A stretch of DNA of 61,436 nt, from assembly GCA_018660825.1 (NCBI GenBank), contig JABJJO010000039.1:1-61436 (forward strand). The letters are read 5' to 3'. Each line of letters begins with the position of its first letter. Position 1 is the first letter of the stretch. Below are positions 36,704-45,854 of this stretch, piece after piece. Under the pieces are notes generated by a model. It was not told the origin of the DNA. It made no database searches and was given only the letters and a program-made list of their open reading frames with translations. This DNA comes from Planctomycetaceae bacterium. GTDB taxonomy: Bacteria; Planctomycetota; Planctomycetia; Pirellulales; Pirellulaceae. Position numbers and translations under genes: made by a program.

Positions 36704-38761
36704 TTAATATTCCAGAATCAATTCGGCAAACAGGCTAAACAGCTTATCGGTCTTGCCGTCTAGTTGCTCGTAGAGATCGTCAAAACCACGCCCAGGAATC
36801 AGGCCCGATACGCCCCCAATCAAAATGGCGTTATCATTGAGCAAGGGACGAAACTCGAGCCCAAGACTCAAATCCGTGCCTACAAAGTCGTCAATCCCGC
36901 CTTGAAACGTAAATGTCTCAAGAACCCCTGTCTCATCGAACCAGAGAAAATTAACATTCGCGATTAACTTGGTCCGTGGTGTCACATCCGCGTCCACCCC
37001 AAAATTCAGCAAATGCAACCCGGGATTCACAAAATTCGTCTGGCCCTGAATCTTACTCGCGCGCAAGTTTGGAACCAGACTTTCCGCATTGACCAACTTC
37101 ACCCCAAACAGACCAATTGCTTGTCGTTGCCAATAGCTAAATTCACCGCCGGCAAAGTTTGGATTATCAAAAATAGCATCAAACCCCTGACCGCGACCAT
37201 CATTGATATCGTGATCGCCGGAAGCAAAGAAATACGAGGACCGGAAACGCATCCAATCACGGTCAATCGACAATTCCACTGCCGCCATCCAAGCGTTAAT
37301 TTCTATTGGTTTTCCAGCCAGTGGGTTTAAGCTATCCTCACCTCGAACCATGTATATCGCATGGCTCACGTTTAGCTTATTAATATGTCCGTTGCCAGCG
37401 ATGCCGTAATAGTACGAATCTACTGTGTGCGGTGCGAACACACCAACGGGATCCGGCCGTACAAGAAATTTGTTATCGTCAAAACGTCGAGACGCCTTAT
37501 CGTGGTTATAGTGAAAGCTGATTTCCGCTGTATATCCTAGCCAGATAAAATCCTGGCGATAATAATTCATAATGAACGTATTTTGATGACGGTCTGCAAA
37601 CGTGTTTAATTCGCTGTTGCTATCCTTCTCCGTCTGGTCAAACCAAATGACGTTGAATTGATCGCGATTGGAATGCCGTGTGCCAAAAATTCTGACCGAG
37701 CGATTTGTGTCTGAAAAAATGAATCCGCGGAAATCGCTAGTAAAAAACTGTGACCCAAGTCGCGCCGACGTAAAGTCATAGTTCACGCTAGTATCACGCA
37801 ACTTTTCTTCATAAAACCATTCGTCCAGGGCAAATTCATCGCTAAATCGCGACGTCCCCGCACGGACGTCAGGACTAACAATTCCCAGTTCGTCCGCGTC
37901 AAGATAGTTCATGTTGTAGACCATCGTCGCCTTGACCCGCCAATCCTCGGGTTTGAATTTTGTGTTACCGTGAAAAATGTCGGCGGTCACTCGCAGATCG
38001 TGTTTGTAAAACAACTGATCCGGATCCCCAAAGAACTCCGAACTATTCGGATTCAGCGTGCTTTCAAACGGTGTTGTGGGAGTTGGCGTGTCACGACTTT
38101 CAATGAACTGAGTACTATTAAACGTCAAATTTAGAAAAGTGTGTTGACCTACAATCGGATAGTCGCCCTTGAGCACGTTTTGGTGGTAGGGGTCAAACAT
38201 ACCACCGTTTACGTAAGGATAGTCGTCAACCATCAACTCATCTTCACTGCGGCCCTTCATCAGTTGCTGCATCAATAGCGGGTGCTTCTCTAACAGAGCA
38301 TTGCGATCCCAATCTGGAAAACCTATCCGCCAACGATCTTCAACAGGCGCAAAATCCACACCCGTCCCGTATTCACTAGGCACAACTCCCGATGGCCCCG
38401 CAAAACCGGGAGGTAAATCCAGTTTCCAAAGGTTTTCCTGTTTGGGCGAATTTTGGGACTTCTCCGGAGTTTCTTCGGATCCAGTCACGTTATTGGAACG
38501 TTCTCGTAAAATGTGAGGAAACACGCGACTATCCGCTGTCCGAGCACTTTCGGGTTGGACTAATTGAGCTTGTGAACCAGCTGCACCGCTGTTGGAAGCC
38601 GGCGCATCAGGAATTTGAGAGTCGCTGAGCCGAACTTTCACCGGTGCGGCCACGCTAGGCTGAACACTTATGAACCAACTCGACAACAATACAGCACACA
38701 CAACCCTCAAAATATATCGAGGGCCTTTCGCATGACGAATTGTATAAGTAGCTAAAAACAC
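36704..38761 (-). CDS. Predicted outer-membrane beta-barrel protein
   Basis: A 685-residue protein beginning at a GTG; the start is not certain because no good ribosome site is seen. A signal peptide (VVCAVLLSSWFISVQPSVAA) follows a short basic head. Residues about 60-130 are low-complexity and polar. From about residue 180 the sequence alternates hydrophobic and polar residues in strands rich in Tyr, Phe and Trp, with long loops, and the chain ends in FAELILEY, which has the terminal aromatic typical of outer-membrane barrels. It lacks identifiable enzyme motifs. It may be a porin or a transporter for large solutes, and it diverges from a secreted GlcG/HbpS-like protein. Confidence 0.65.
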   Translation of the reverse strand: MFLATYTIRHAKGPRYILRVVCAVLLSSWFISVQPSVAAPVKVRLSDSQIPDAPASNSGAAGSQAQLVQPESARTADSRVFPHILRERSNNVTGSEETPEKSQNSPKQENLWKLDLPPGFAGPSGVVPSEYGTGVDFAPVEDRWRIGFPDWDRNALLEKHPLLMQQLMKGRSEDELMVDDYPYVNGGMFDPYHQNVLKGDYPIVGQHTFLNLTFNSTQFIESRDTPTPTTPFESTLNPNSSEFFGDPDQLFYKHDLRVTADIFHGNTKFKPEDWRVKATMVYNMNYLDADELGIVSPDVRAGTSRFSDEFALDEWFYEEKLRDTSVNYDFTSARLGSQFFTSDFRGFIFSDTNRSVRIFGTRHSNRDQFNVIWFDQTEKDSNSELNTFADRHQNTFIMNYYRQDFIWLGYTAEISFHYNHDKASRRFDDNKFLVRPDPVGVFAPHTVDSYYYGIAGNGHINKLNVSHAIYMVRGEDSLNPLAGKPIEINAWMAAVELSIDRDWMRFRSSYFFASGDHDINDGRGQGFDAIFDNPNFAGGEFSYWQRQAIGLFGVKLVNAESLVPNLRASKIQGQTNFVNPGLHLLNFGVDADVTPRTKLIANVNFLWFDETGVLETFTFQGGIDDFVGTDLSLGLEFRPLLNDNAILIGGVSGLIPGRGFDDLYEQLDGKTDKLFSLFAELILEY

Positions 38762-38936
38762 AGTATTTCGGCCATCTGTTAAAATATTCCAATAACACCA
38801 ATAGGGAAAACCTTAGCGGTTTTATCGGATAGGTTAAACAAACGCTTGAAAACGATCGACTAATAATTGTAAAGAAGTCCATTATTATCTCGTTTCACCG
38901 TTTTTGCTGCTTCGCCAGCAAAACAGGGTTGCTGTT

Positions 38937-41330
38937 ATGGAAAAACAACGTCGATTTTCAACGCGTTTACTGCGGTTTGAATCCCTCGAGACCCGCGAGT
39001 TACTCGCGGGACTTAATCTGTATCACAATGCCTTGGAGCCATTAGACGTAAACGCTGACTCATACGTCGCGCCAATTGACGCAGTGATAATTATCAATCA
39101 GCTCAACGGGGACGCTGTAATCGACTTAGACGCTGAAGGAGATTTGCCGCCTGGTTTTACGGGTTTCGTTGATGTTGATAACGACTTGATTTTATCGCCG
39201 GCAGACGCTCTCAATGTAATCAACGGACTTAACCGCACCACACCAGTCGTTGACCCATCCATCAACATCACCGAGTCCGACGTCGCAGCTCTGCTAGATC
39301 GTGCTTCCGCGGCCAGCAGCACCAGCGCCGACGCGATCGTGGCAATCGTCGATCGGGGCGGGGCTATTCTTGGCGTCCGCGTTGGTACCAACATAAACAT
39401 GGACGAACCGACTCTCGTGTTCGCAATTGATGGTGCCGTTGCCAAAGCACGAACCGCAGCGTTTTTTGCTAACAATGCCGCACCACTTACATCCCGAACG
39501 ATTCGCATGATCAGTCAATCAACCATCACCCAGCGAGAAGTGGAAGCTAATCCAAATATCCCGGATCCCTTGATCCGCGGCCCCGGCACAGTCGCTCCGA
39601 TAGGCACCGGCGCTCACTTTCCACCAGGCGTCATGTTTACCCCGACGGTTGATTTATTCGACATTGAACACACGAACCGCGACAGCATACTACACCCTGG
39701 GGTCGACGGCATCCGCGACGCGACCGATATACTACTACCATATCGATTCAACATCGATTCGGAACGACTTGTCCCTGACCCCGCCGACCCAAACGACTTC
39801 GTGAAACTTGTTCCGGAGGGAAATGAAATATACGCGCCCGAATCCTACGGTTTCCAATCCGGACGCCGGCCATTTGCCCAGTCGAGGGGAATTGCCACGC
39901 TTCCCGGCGGAATCCCCCTTTATAAAAACGATAATCTAACAGGGGGGATCGGAGTCTTTTTCCCGGGACCCGATGGATATGCAACGCACGAACAGGGTTT
40001 TACTTCCTTTTATGGGAACAACGACAAAACGGGGCCGGTTCCTGCAAATGCCTCGCGCACAGAAGTTCTTCAAGCAGCCGTTGACCGCACCAACGCTCCC
40101 AAAGTTCTCGAGGCAGAATGGATCGCATTTGCCGCGACTGGTGGAAGCAGTGACGCTGGAGCACGTGTTGACTTCCTGCCGGTTGCACCAGACCCTTCTG
40201 AACCACCGCCGATCCCACTGCCGGCAGTACCTGGATTCGACCTCCCCTTTGGCAGGCTCGATCTAGTCGGAATCACGCTCGAGGTCGTTGGCCCCAATCC
40301 TACAACAAGCGACGCCCGTGCTGGAATCACCCGCATCACTGACCTTAGAAAGACACTCACGCCGGGCAGGATCACCAACAATGACGGTACGCCCCTCAAC
40401 AATGAAATTGTCGGCACGAATTCGGCGGGCGTTGATTTGTTTTCCGCTGGCGGAACTCAAGTGCCAGACCAATGGTTAGTCATGCCCCACGCCGGCAAGC
40501 CACATGTACTGACCGACCCAATCACCGGTAAACCTATCTCAGATTCCATGGGAAATCCAGTTACCGCTCAATTAACACTACAGGAGGTCGAAACCATTAT
40601 TCAAAATGCGATCGCCCAAGCCGACGAAGTACGAGCCGGAATTCGCTTGCTCGCCAACGGAACACCCGGAGCGCGGACCCGTATGGTTTTTGCTGTCGCC
40701 GACCATGACGGGGAAATTTTGGCCCTCTATCGCATGCCCGATGCTACTTATTTCTCTATCGCCGTAGCGGTAGCCAAAGCCCGAAACATGGCCTACTACA
40801 ACAGCGCCGCAGAAGTAAATCCAGTCGACCTTTGCGATACTAACCAACTCGGTAAGGCACACACGAACCGCACATTCCGTTTCCTAGCAGATCCCCGATT
40901 TCCCGATGGAATTGACTTTGCCGACGCTGGGTGTTTTTCAATTCTAAATGACCCGGGAATCGATCCCATCACTGCAGAAAACATCGCCGGCCCAAGTTTA
41001 TTCTCCGACTTTCAATCTGTTTTGGGATTCACTAGATTCAACCCGGAACGAAACTTTCACCGCCCATTTAATGCGGTGACATCGCTCAACGAAAACGGAG
41101 TTGTCTTTTTCCCTGGAGCCGCACCTTTATATAAATCGGCGGCTCTAAACGGCGGTTTAGGTCTCATCGGCGGTTTAGGTGTGAGCGGCGACGGAGTTGA
41201 CCAAGACGATGTTGTTGCCGCTGCCGGCGCTCTAGGCTTCGAACCCCCAACTGGGCTAACTGTCGACCATATCAAGATCGATGGCGTACCGTTACCATAC
41301 CAAAAATTTCTGCGCAACCCACTAGGCTAA
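38937..41330 (+). CDS. Secreted protein with dockerin and two GlcG/HbpS-like domains
   Basis: A 797-residue protein from ATG 38937 (an upstream in-frame start at 38904 is possible). The N-terminus has the planctomycete export motif RFESLETRELLAG. Residues about 35-100 hold two dockerin calcium loops (DVNADSYVAP, DVDNDLILSP). Then come two copies of the GlcG/HbpS (DUF336) fold. The first has AIVDRGGAILGVRVG, KARTAAFFANN and the closing GGIPLYKNDNLTGGIGV; the second has AVADHDGEILALYRMPD, KARNMAYYNSA and GAAPLYKSAALNGGLG. Each is split by a long insertion of about 150 residues. HbpS-type proteins bind haem or extracellular ligands. A secreted haem-binding role is an inference that fits the haem-rich locus nearby, but the haem ligand residue was not located. 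Confidence 0.75.
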   Translation: MEKQRRFSTRLLRFESLETRELLAGLNLYHNALEPLDVNADSYVAPIDAVIIINQLNGDAVIDLDAEGDLPPGFTGFVDVDNDLILSPADALNVINGLNRTTPVVDPSINITESDVAALLDRASAASSTSADAIVAIVDRGGAILGVRVGTNINMDEPTLVFAIDGAVAKARTAAFFANNAAPLTSRTIRMISQSTITQREVEANPNIPDPLIRGPGTVAPIGTGAHFPPGVMFTPTVDLFDIEHTNRDSILHPGVDGIRDATDILLPYRFNIDSERLVPDPADPNDFVKLVPEGNEIYAPESYGFQSGRRPFAQSRGIATLPGGIPLYKNDNLTGGIGVFFPGPDGYATHEQGFTSFYGNNDKTGPVPANASRTEVLQAAVDRTNAPKVLEAEWIAFAATGGSSDAGARVDFLPVAPDPSEPPPIPLPAVPGFDLPFGRLDLVGITLEVVGPNPTTSDARAGITRITDLRKTLTPGRITNNDGTPLNNEIVGTNSAGVDLFSAGGTQVPDQWLVMPHAGKPHVLTDPITGKPISDSMGNPVTAQLTLQEVETIIQNAIAQADEVRAGIRLLANGTPGARTRMVFAVADHDGEILALYRMPDATYFSIAVAVAKARNMAYYNSAAEVNPVDLCDTNQLGKAHTNRTFRFLADPRFPDGIDFADAGCFSILNDPGIDPITAENIAGPSLFSDFQSVLGFTRFNPERNFHRPFNAVTSLNENGVVFFPGAAPLYKSAALNGGLGLIGGLGVSGDGVDQDDVVAAAGALGFEPPTGLTVDHIKIDGVPLPYQKFLRNPLG

Positions 41331-41556
41331 TCAGTCGGAAGCACGCGCGCTGGGAAATTCGGATTACTCGTTCAAACGCGGCGTAAGCCTGATTGACTAC
41401 ACGCCCTGAGGCAAAGGTGGGGATTTCCGAAGATTTCCTGTCCGGTTTTCTGCGCCGCCGGCAATCAACTCCTTAGCAAGGGTAATATTATTTACTGGGG
41501 ACAGTATAATCAATTTGCTCAACAATTATTTTTTCCCACCTAACCAGCAAAAGACT

Positions 41557-44415
41557 ATGACCAACCTCACACAACAACAACTCGACGAACTTGCCAACCT
41601 CCTCGAAACTAACCAAGGTGCTGAAGTCGAATCGTTTTTGGAGCAAATCTTTAACGCTACTGTTGTTGAGCCCGAAAACGTCGACACGTTACATGAAGCC
41701 GCTCCGACGGCCGAGGCAGATAATCTCGAGACGCTGCAGGAACCATCGTTCGCGACCGACGCAGATAACGCCCAAACACTGCACGGGGATTACGGCACAG
41801 ACAATCCCCCTACAAAGGAGCCCCTGACACGCGGTAAAAGCCGCCAAGCCGCGCTCGCGGACACCGCCATGGTAAATCGCTTCGGTGATTATGAGCTACT
41901 CGGCGAAATCGCCCGCGGCGGCATGGGTGTTGTCTACAAAGCTCGTCAAATAGCGCTTAACCGAGAAGTTGCGATCAAGATGATTCTCTCTGGGCAGTTT
42001 GCTAATGACGATGAGATGGAACGCTTCTACGCCGAAGCGGAAGCGGCCGCGAGCCTGAACCACCCCAACATCGTAACTATCTATGAAATCGGTGAAGTCG
42101 ACGGACGGCATTTTTTCTCCATGGAATACGTCCCCGGCGATAGTCTTGCGGACCTCGTGCGGGAACGACCGCTGGCCCCGCGACGCGCCGCCAACTATAT
42201 TTCGGATATTTGCGAAGCCGTACATCTTGCGCATGACAACGGTATCCTACATCGCGATATAAAACCAGCCAACGTACTGGTTAACAACAAAGACATCCCC
42301 TTGGTGACTGACTTTGGACTCGCTAAGCAAGTACACGAAAAGTCCGGTATGACAATGGAAGGATCCGTTCTTGGCACTCCCAGCTATATGCCCCCGGAAC
42401 AGGCACGTGGCAATCTTGATGAAGTCGACGCGCGCAGTGATATCTACGCGATCGGTGCGACGCTGTACCAACTGCTCACAGGCAACCCGCCATTTGCAGC
42501 TGCCAGCGTTTACGAAACCATCCGCCAAGTGCTCAACAAAGAACCTGCTGAACCCAAAGAACGCAACCCAGACATTCCTCAGGATTTAGCCACTATCTGC
42601 ATGAAGTGCTTGCAAAAATCTCCCGATAAACGGTATCAAACCGCACTCGAATTAAAGGAGGAACTCCAGCGTTTTCTACAGGGCATGCCAATCCTGGCAC
42701 GACCGATTGGTAACGTCGAACGACTCACACGTTGGTGCCTTCGGAACCCCCTCATCGCTAGTAGCAGCGCCACCGCAATTTTAGGCGTGCTCGCAATGCT
42801 CATAACCATGACGATTGCCTACTTTGTCACTAACGATGCTTTACTCGATGCCCGCAAGAGTTTCGAACGCTCCAAGCAGACAGTTGACGATTTTTTTGTT
42901 GTCGTGACTCAAAATGAGTTGCTGCAAACCCCTAATACGCGCGTGGTTCGCGAGGTAATGCTCGATAAAGCTCTGCAATACTATGAAAGTTTGCGGCAAC
43001 AACGCGCCGGAAACCTGACCGACGAGCGGACCTTTCTTGCAGACAGCGCTGATCTTGAATTCAAAATTGGGCAAATCGCGGAAGCCCAAGGCAACACTCT
43101 TTCGGCCATCGATCACTACGATAACGCCGCAAACACAGTAAAAACACTACTAAAACAATCCGATGAGGACCGGGAACAACTGCGACTCAAACTATCGAGT
43201 TACCTAACTCCACTTGTACGAATTCATACACGAGATAATTCCGACGAATTCAAACAAGCTTCGGATTTATCCAAACAGGTGCGCAATCACCGACAAGCCG
43301 TCCACAACGACAATCCTAGGAATCTGGAATATGCGAGGCTCTTCGCCAATGCCTGTATGAATGTGGGCACCGTGCTCGTGGAACGACAAATTTATTCACT
43401 GGGCGAACAATCATTGCAAGAAGCCCAGGCAATTCGCCAACAAATTCTGGAAAACCCAACCGTAGATAAAGATACTACCTTGACCGTACAGCGGGACTTA
43501 AGCAAGGGCTATTACCAACTGGCGGCATTAAAGAATCGAGAGAGCTCTGAGGATAGTTTCAAACAAACTGAACACTACCTTAACCTAGCACTCGCATCGC
43601 TTCAATCGATGCAGCACGACAACGGCAACTGGGCGGCCATCAATGAAGACGATCACCTACAAGCAGTCCGACTGTTAAACTTGCGCCTGTCACATTGGAC
43701 TAATGCCGCAAATAGGGAGTTGAAAACAGGGTTGAGTCCGCTTCAAGATATCGAACAAGGTTCCAAACACATTGCCGAATTATCCGATGTCATGGATCGA
43801 CCCGCGGTTACCAGTTCGATCCTACAATTTCAGCGAGCACGACTTAATTTCGTCATACGGAATAAGAACCTTGCTCAACTGCATTCCGTCATGTCAGACA
43901 TTTCACAACTTTTAGACGCGCCTCGACAACAAACTGTCGTAGCGAAACACCTTCCACGTCATAGGTTGGAAAGTCTCCGCATATTAAGCCAACAAGAAGA
44001 ATCCTACGCACAATTTGTTACGGCGCTCGAGGCAACCATGGACGATCTTGTTGACCAATGCCAAGGTTACGACAGTGATGGTGATGCCCCTCTCCTCAAC
44101 GAAGCTTGGACAACCGCCTGGCTGTGGATGGGAAACACGGCTGCGGACGTTGCCACCCACATGCTTGAGGACCTGGACCGCATCGCTCAAGAAGAATCTG
44201 CTTCGAAGCCCGAATTGCCCAAAATCGTTTCCTTGCTACAACGGATACAACGCGTCCATTATCGTATGGCACAGCTAATCGAGTCTCTGCCTGAAGAAGC
44301 GACGTCGGAAGTGGCATATTTAGTGAACGATCGGATTCTAGAAAGCGTCGATGACCTCACTCGTCAACTAAATACCGCAGCCGCTCAATTCACGAACATC
44401 ATCTTGGCGGAGTAG
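41557..44415 (+). CDS. Membrane Ser/Thr protein kinase with helical C-terminal region
   Basis: A 952-residue kinase from ATG 41557 (MTNLTQQQLDEL); an upstream TTG at 41515 in the same frame is less likely. Residues 1-110 are acidic and contain a triplicated short motif (TLHEAAPTAEADN, TLQEPSFATDADN, TLHGDYGTDN). The kinase domain has GRGGMGVVYKA (about 132), VAIKMI, HRDIKPANVLV, VTDFGLAKQV and GTPSYMPPEQARGN. One membrane segment (SATAILGVLAMLITMTIAYFV) follows near 418, then a helical, partly TPR-like region to the end. It belongs to the planctomycete kinase group but is not a close paralogue of the two zinc-ribbon kinases. Confidence 0.93.
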   Translation: MTNLTQQQLDELANLLETNQGAEVESFLEQIFNATVVEPENVDTLHEAAPTAEADNLETLQEPSFATDADNAQTLHGDYGTDNPPTKEPLTRGKSRQAALADTAMVNRFGDYELLGEIARGGMGVVYKARQIALNREVAIKMILSGQFANDDEMERFYAEAEAAASLNHPNIVTIYEIGEVDGRHFFSMEYVPGDSLADLVRERPLAPRRAANYISDICEAVHLAHDNGILHRDIKPANVLVNNKDIPLVTDFGLAKQVHEKSGMTMEGSVLGTPSYMPPEQARGNLDEVDARSDIYAIGATLYQLLTGNPPFAAASVYETIRQVLNKEPAEPKERNPDIPQDLATICMKCLQKSPDKRYQTALELKEELQRFLQGMPILARPIGNVERLTRWCLRNPLIASSSATAILGVLAMLITMTIAYFVTNDALLDARKSFERSKQTVDDFFVVVTQNELLQTPNTRVVREVMLDKALQYYESLRQQRAGNLTDERTFLADSADLEFKIGQIAEAQGNTLSAIDHYDNAANTVKTLLKQSDEDREQLRLKLSSYLTPLVRIHTRDNSDEFKQASDLSKQVRNHRQAVHNDNPRNLEYARLFANACMNVGTVLVERQIYSLGEQSLQEAQAIRQQILENPTVDKDTTLTVQRDLSKGYYQLAALKNRESSEDSFKQTEHYLNLALASLQSMQHDNGNWAAINEDDHLQAVRLLNLRLSHWTNAANRELKTGLSPLQDIEQGSKHIAELSDVMDRPAVTSSILQFQRARLNFVIRNKNLAQLHSVMSDISQLLDAPRQQTVVAKHLPRHRLESLRILSQQEESYAQFVTALEATMDDLVDQCQGYDSDGDAPLLNEAWTTAWLWMGNTAADVATHMLEDLDRIAQEESASKPELPKIVSLLQRIQRVHYRMAQLIESLPEEATSEVAYLVNDRILESVDDLTRQLNTAAAQFTNIILAE

Positions 44416-44547
44416 TGGAACGTGCCATTAACTCCAATTTCACATGTTTTGAGTGCGTCGGGGATTGCTATTGAAGTGCGAGCCTTATTTTGTCGATAAT
44501 ATTGCAAACAAAACCATATGCAATTTTTTTTGAAAATGTGAGCTGCG

Positions 44548-45852
44548 ATGCATTACCGACAGTATTTCGTTCTATTGTTGTACGGTTTTATTACGTTGAG
44601 CCTTTCTACCAACGCTATTTTCGCATATCAGGACACTTCCGACGTCCCCCCAAAACCTCTCGACAAACAGACCAAACCAAAAGCTGACGAGTCGGATGCG
44701 AAGGATGACAAAAAACGCCCAACCAAACCCACCGTACGAAAGACTCCTACCCGTGCAGAACTTTTAGCTCGCACACGAATGCTCACCGACTCTCGCATGC
44801 CCAATATGTGGGGCGATTTCTTTGATGGTACACCTTACCCATTGACACTAAACGACCCCGCCGCCTTATCAAATGACTGGCAAAATGAGTCCAATTCGTC
44901 CAGCGAACCCCTACGAGGTCTGCGGCTTCCCAGAACAGGCGGCTTAGCACTACGGCGCATAAAACTTGCGGAAAATAGCAGCCCGTTACCCATGGATCGC
45001 TGGATTGCTAACTACAATTTATTCGATAGCGTCGACAGCATTGGAGACGTAACCCGCTTCACTTTTGGCGCTGAGAAAACGTTCGATGACGGACTGAAGT
45101 CATTCGAAGCCCGCATATCTTTTGCGCACACGCTTTCCAACAACCAGATCTTTAGAGTTCCTGTAAACGGACCTCCTTTTGTAACTCAAAACCTAGACGA
45201 CGAATTTGGAAACCTCGTTCTCACATATAAACAGATAATCCGTCCACTTGACGACGGCATCGTAACCGCTGGAATCGGCGTCGGTCTCCCCACGGCCAAC
45301 GACCAATTTCTGTTCAATCAAGACGCCGCCGACCCAATTCTGCTAATGAAAGTGCATAATGACGCGGTTCACTTGATGCCATTTATTGCGTTTATGCGAC
45401 AACCAAACGAAAACTTGATGATTCAGGGATTCGCTCAAGTAGATTTTGCGACGACCCGGAACCCAGTTTTAATCAGAACATTTGCTCAACCGGGCCAACT
45501 CACCAATGCGGCAAAAATCGAAGATGTGCCTCTTCTTTTCCTCGACCTCGGTCTCGCCTATAAATGGATCGAAAATCGGGAAGGTCTCATCAACGCCGTC
45601 ACACCATTGCTCGAGCTCCATTACTCACTGGGAATGCGAGACCGCGACCAGTTGCAATTTCCGCCAACAGTGCCTCAAGTTTTCAACTTTGAAGCATCCG
45701 GCCGCATCAGCGTATTGAACCTCACCGCCGGAGCCTCACTACAAATTGGCGATTCCATCTTTGTTCGCCCCGCTGTTTCTATTCCTCTTAGCAACGGAGC
45801 GGGTGCTGGCTACGACTATGAATTCGGCGTGCATATCAATATATTGCGCTAA
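44548..45852 (+). CDS. Predicted outer-membrane protein, transporter-like
   Basis: A 434-residue protein with a signal peptide (LLLYGFITLSLSTNAIFA) and a Lys/Pro/Asp-rich linker (about 30-70). The rest is strand-rich: alternating patterns such as RFTFGAEKTF, FEARISFAH, GIVTAGIGVGLPTAN and LIQGFAQVDFAT, and the end YEFGVHINILR. This resembles planctomycete outer-membrane transporters of unknown substrate. No catalytic motif is present. It is convergent with the cyclase gene (two-base gap) and is near the multihaem cytochrome locus. Confidence 0.6.
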   Translation: MHYRQYFVLLLYGFITLSLSTNAIFAYQDTSDVPPKPLDKQTKPKADESDAKDDKKRPTKPTVRKTPTRAELLARTRMLTDSRMPNMWGDFFDGTPYPLTLNDPAALSNDWQNESNSSSEPLRGLRLPRTGGLALRRIKLAENSSPLPMDRWIANYNLFDSVDSIGDVTRFTFGAEKTFDDGLKSFEARISFAHTLSNNQIFRVPVNGPPFVTQNLDDEFGNLVLTYKQIIRPLDDGIVTAGIGVGLPTANDQFLFNQDAADPILLMKVHNDAVHLMPFIAFMRQPNENLMIQGFAQVDFATTRNPVLIRTFAQPGQLTNAAKIEDVPLLFLDLGLAYKWIENREGLINAVTPLLELHYSLGMRDRDQLQFPPTVPQVFNFEASGRISVLNLTAGASLQIGDSIFVRPAVSIPLSNGAGAGYDYEFGVHINILR

Positions 45853-45854
45853 CG

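Noticed and set aside
36704-45852. Either outer-membrane barrel as an MtrB-like sheath for the multihaem cytochromes
   Set aside because: No MtrB-like CxxC or family motif is visible and neither gene is in the cytochrome operon; proximity alone is not enough.
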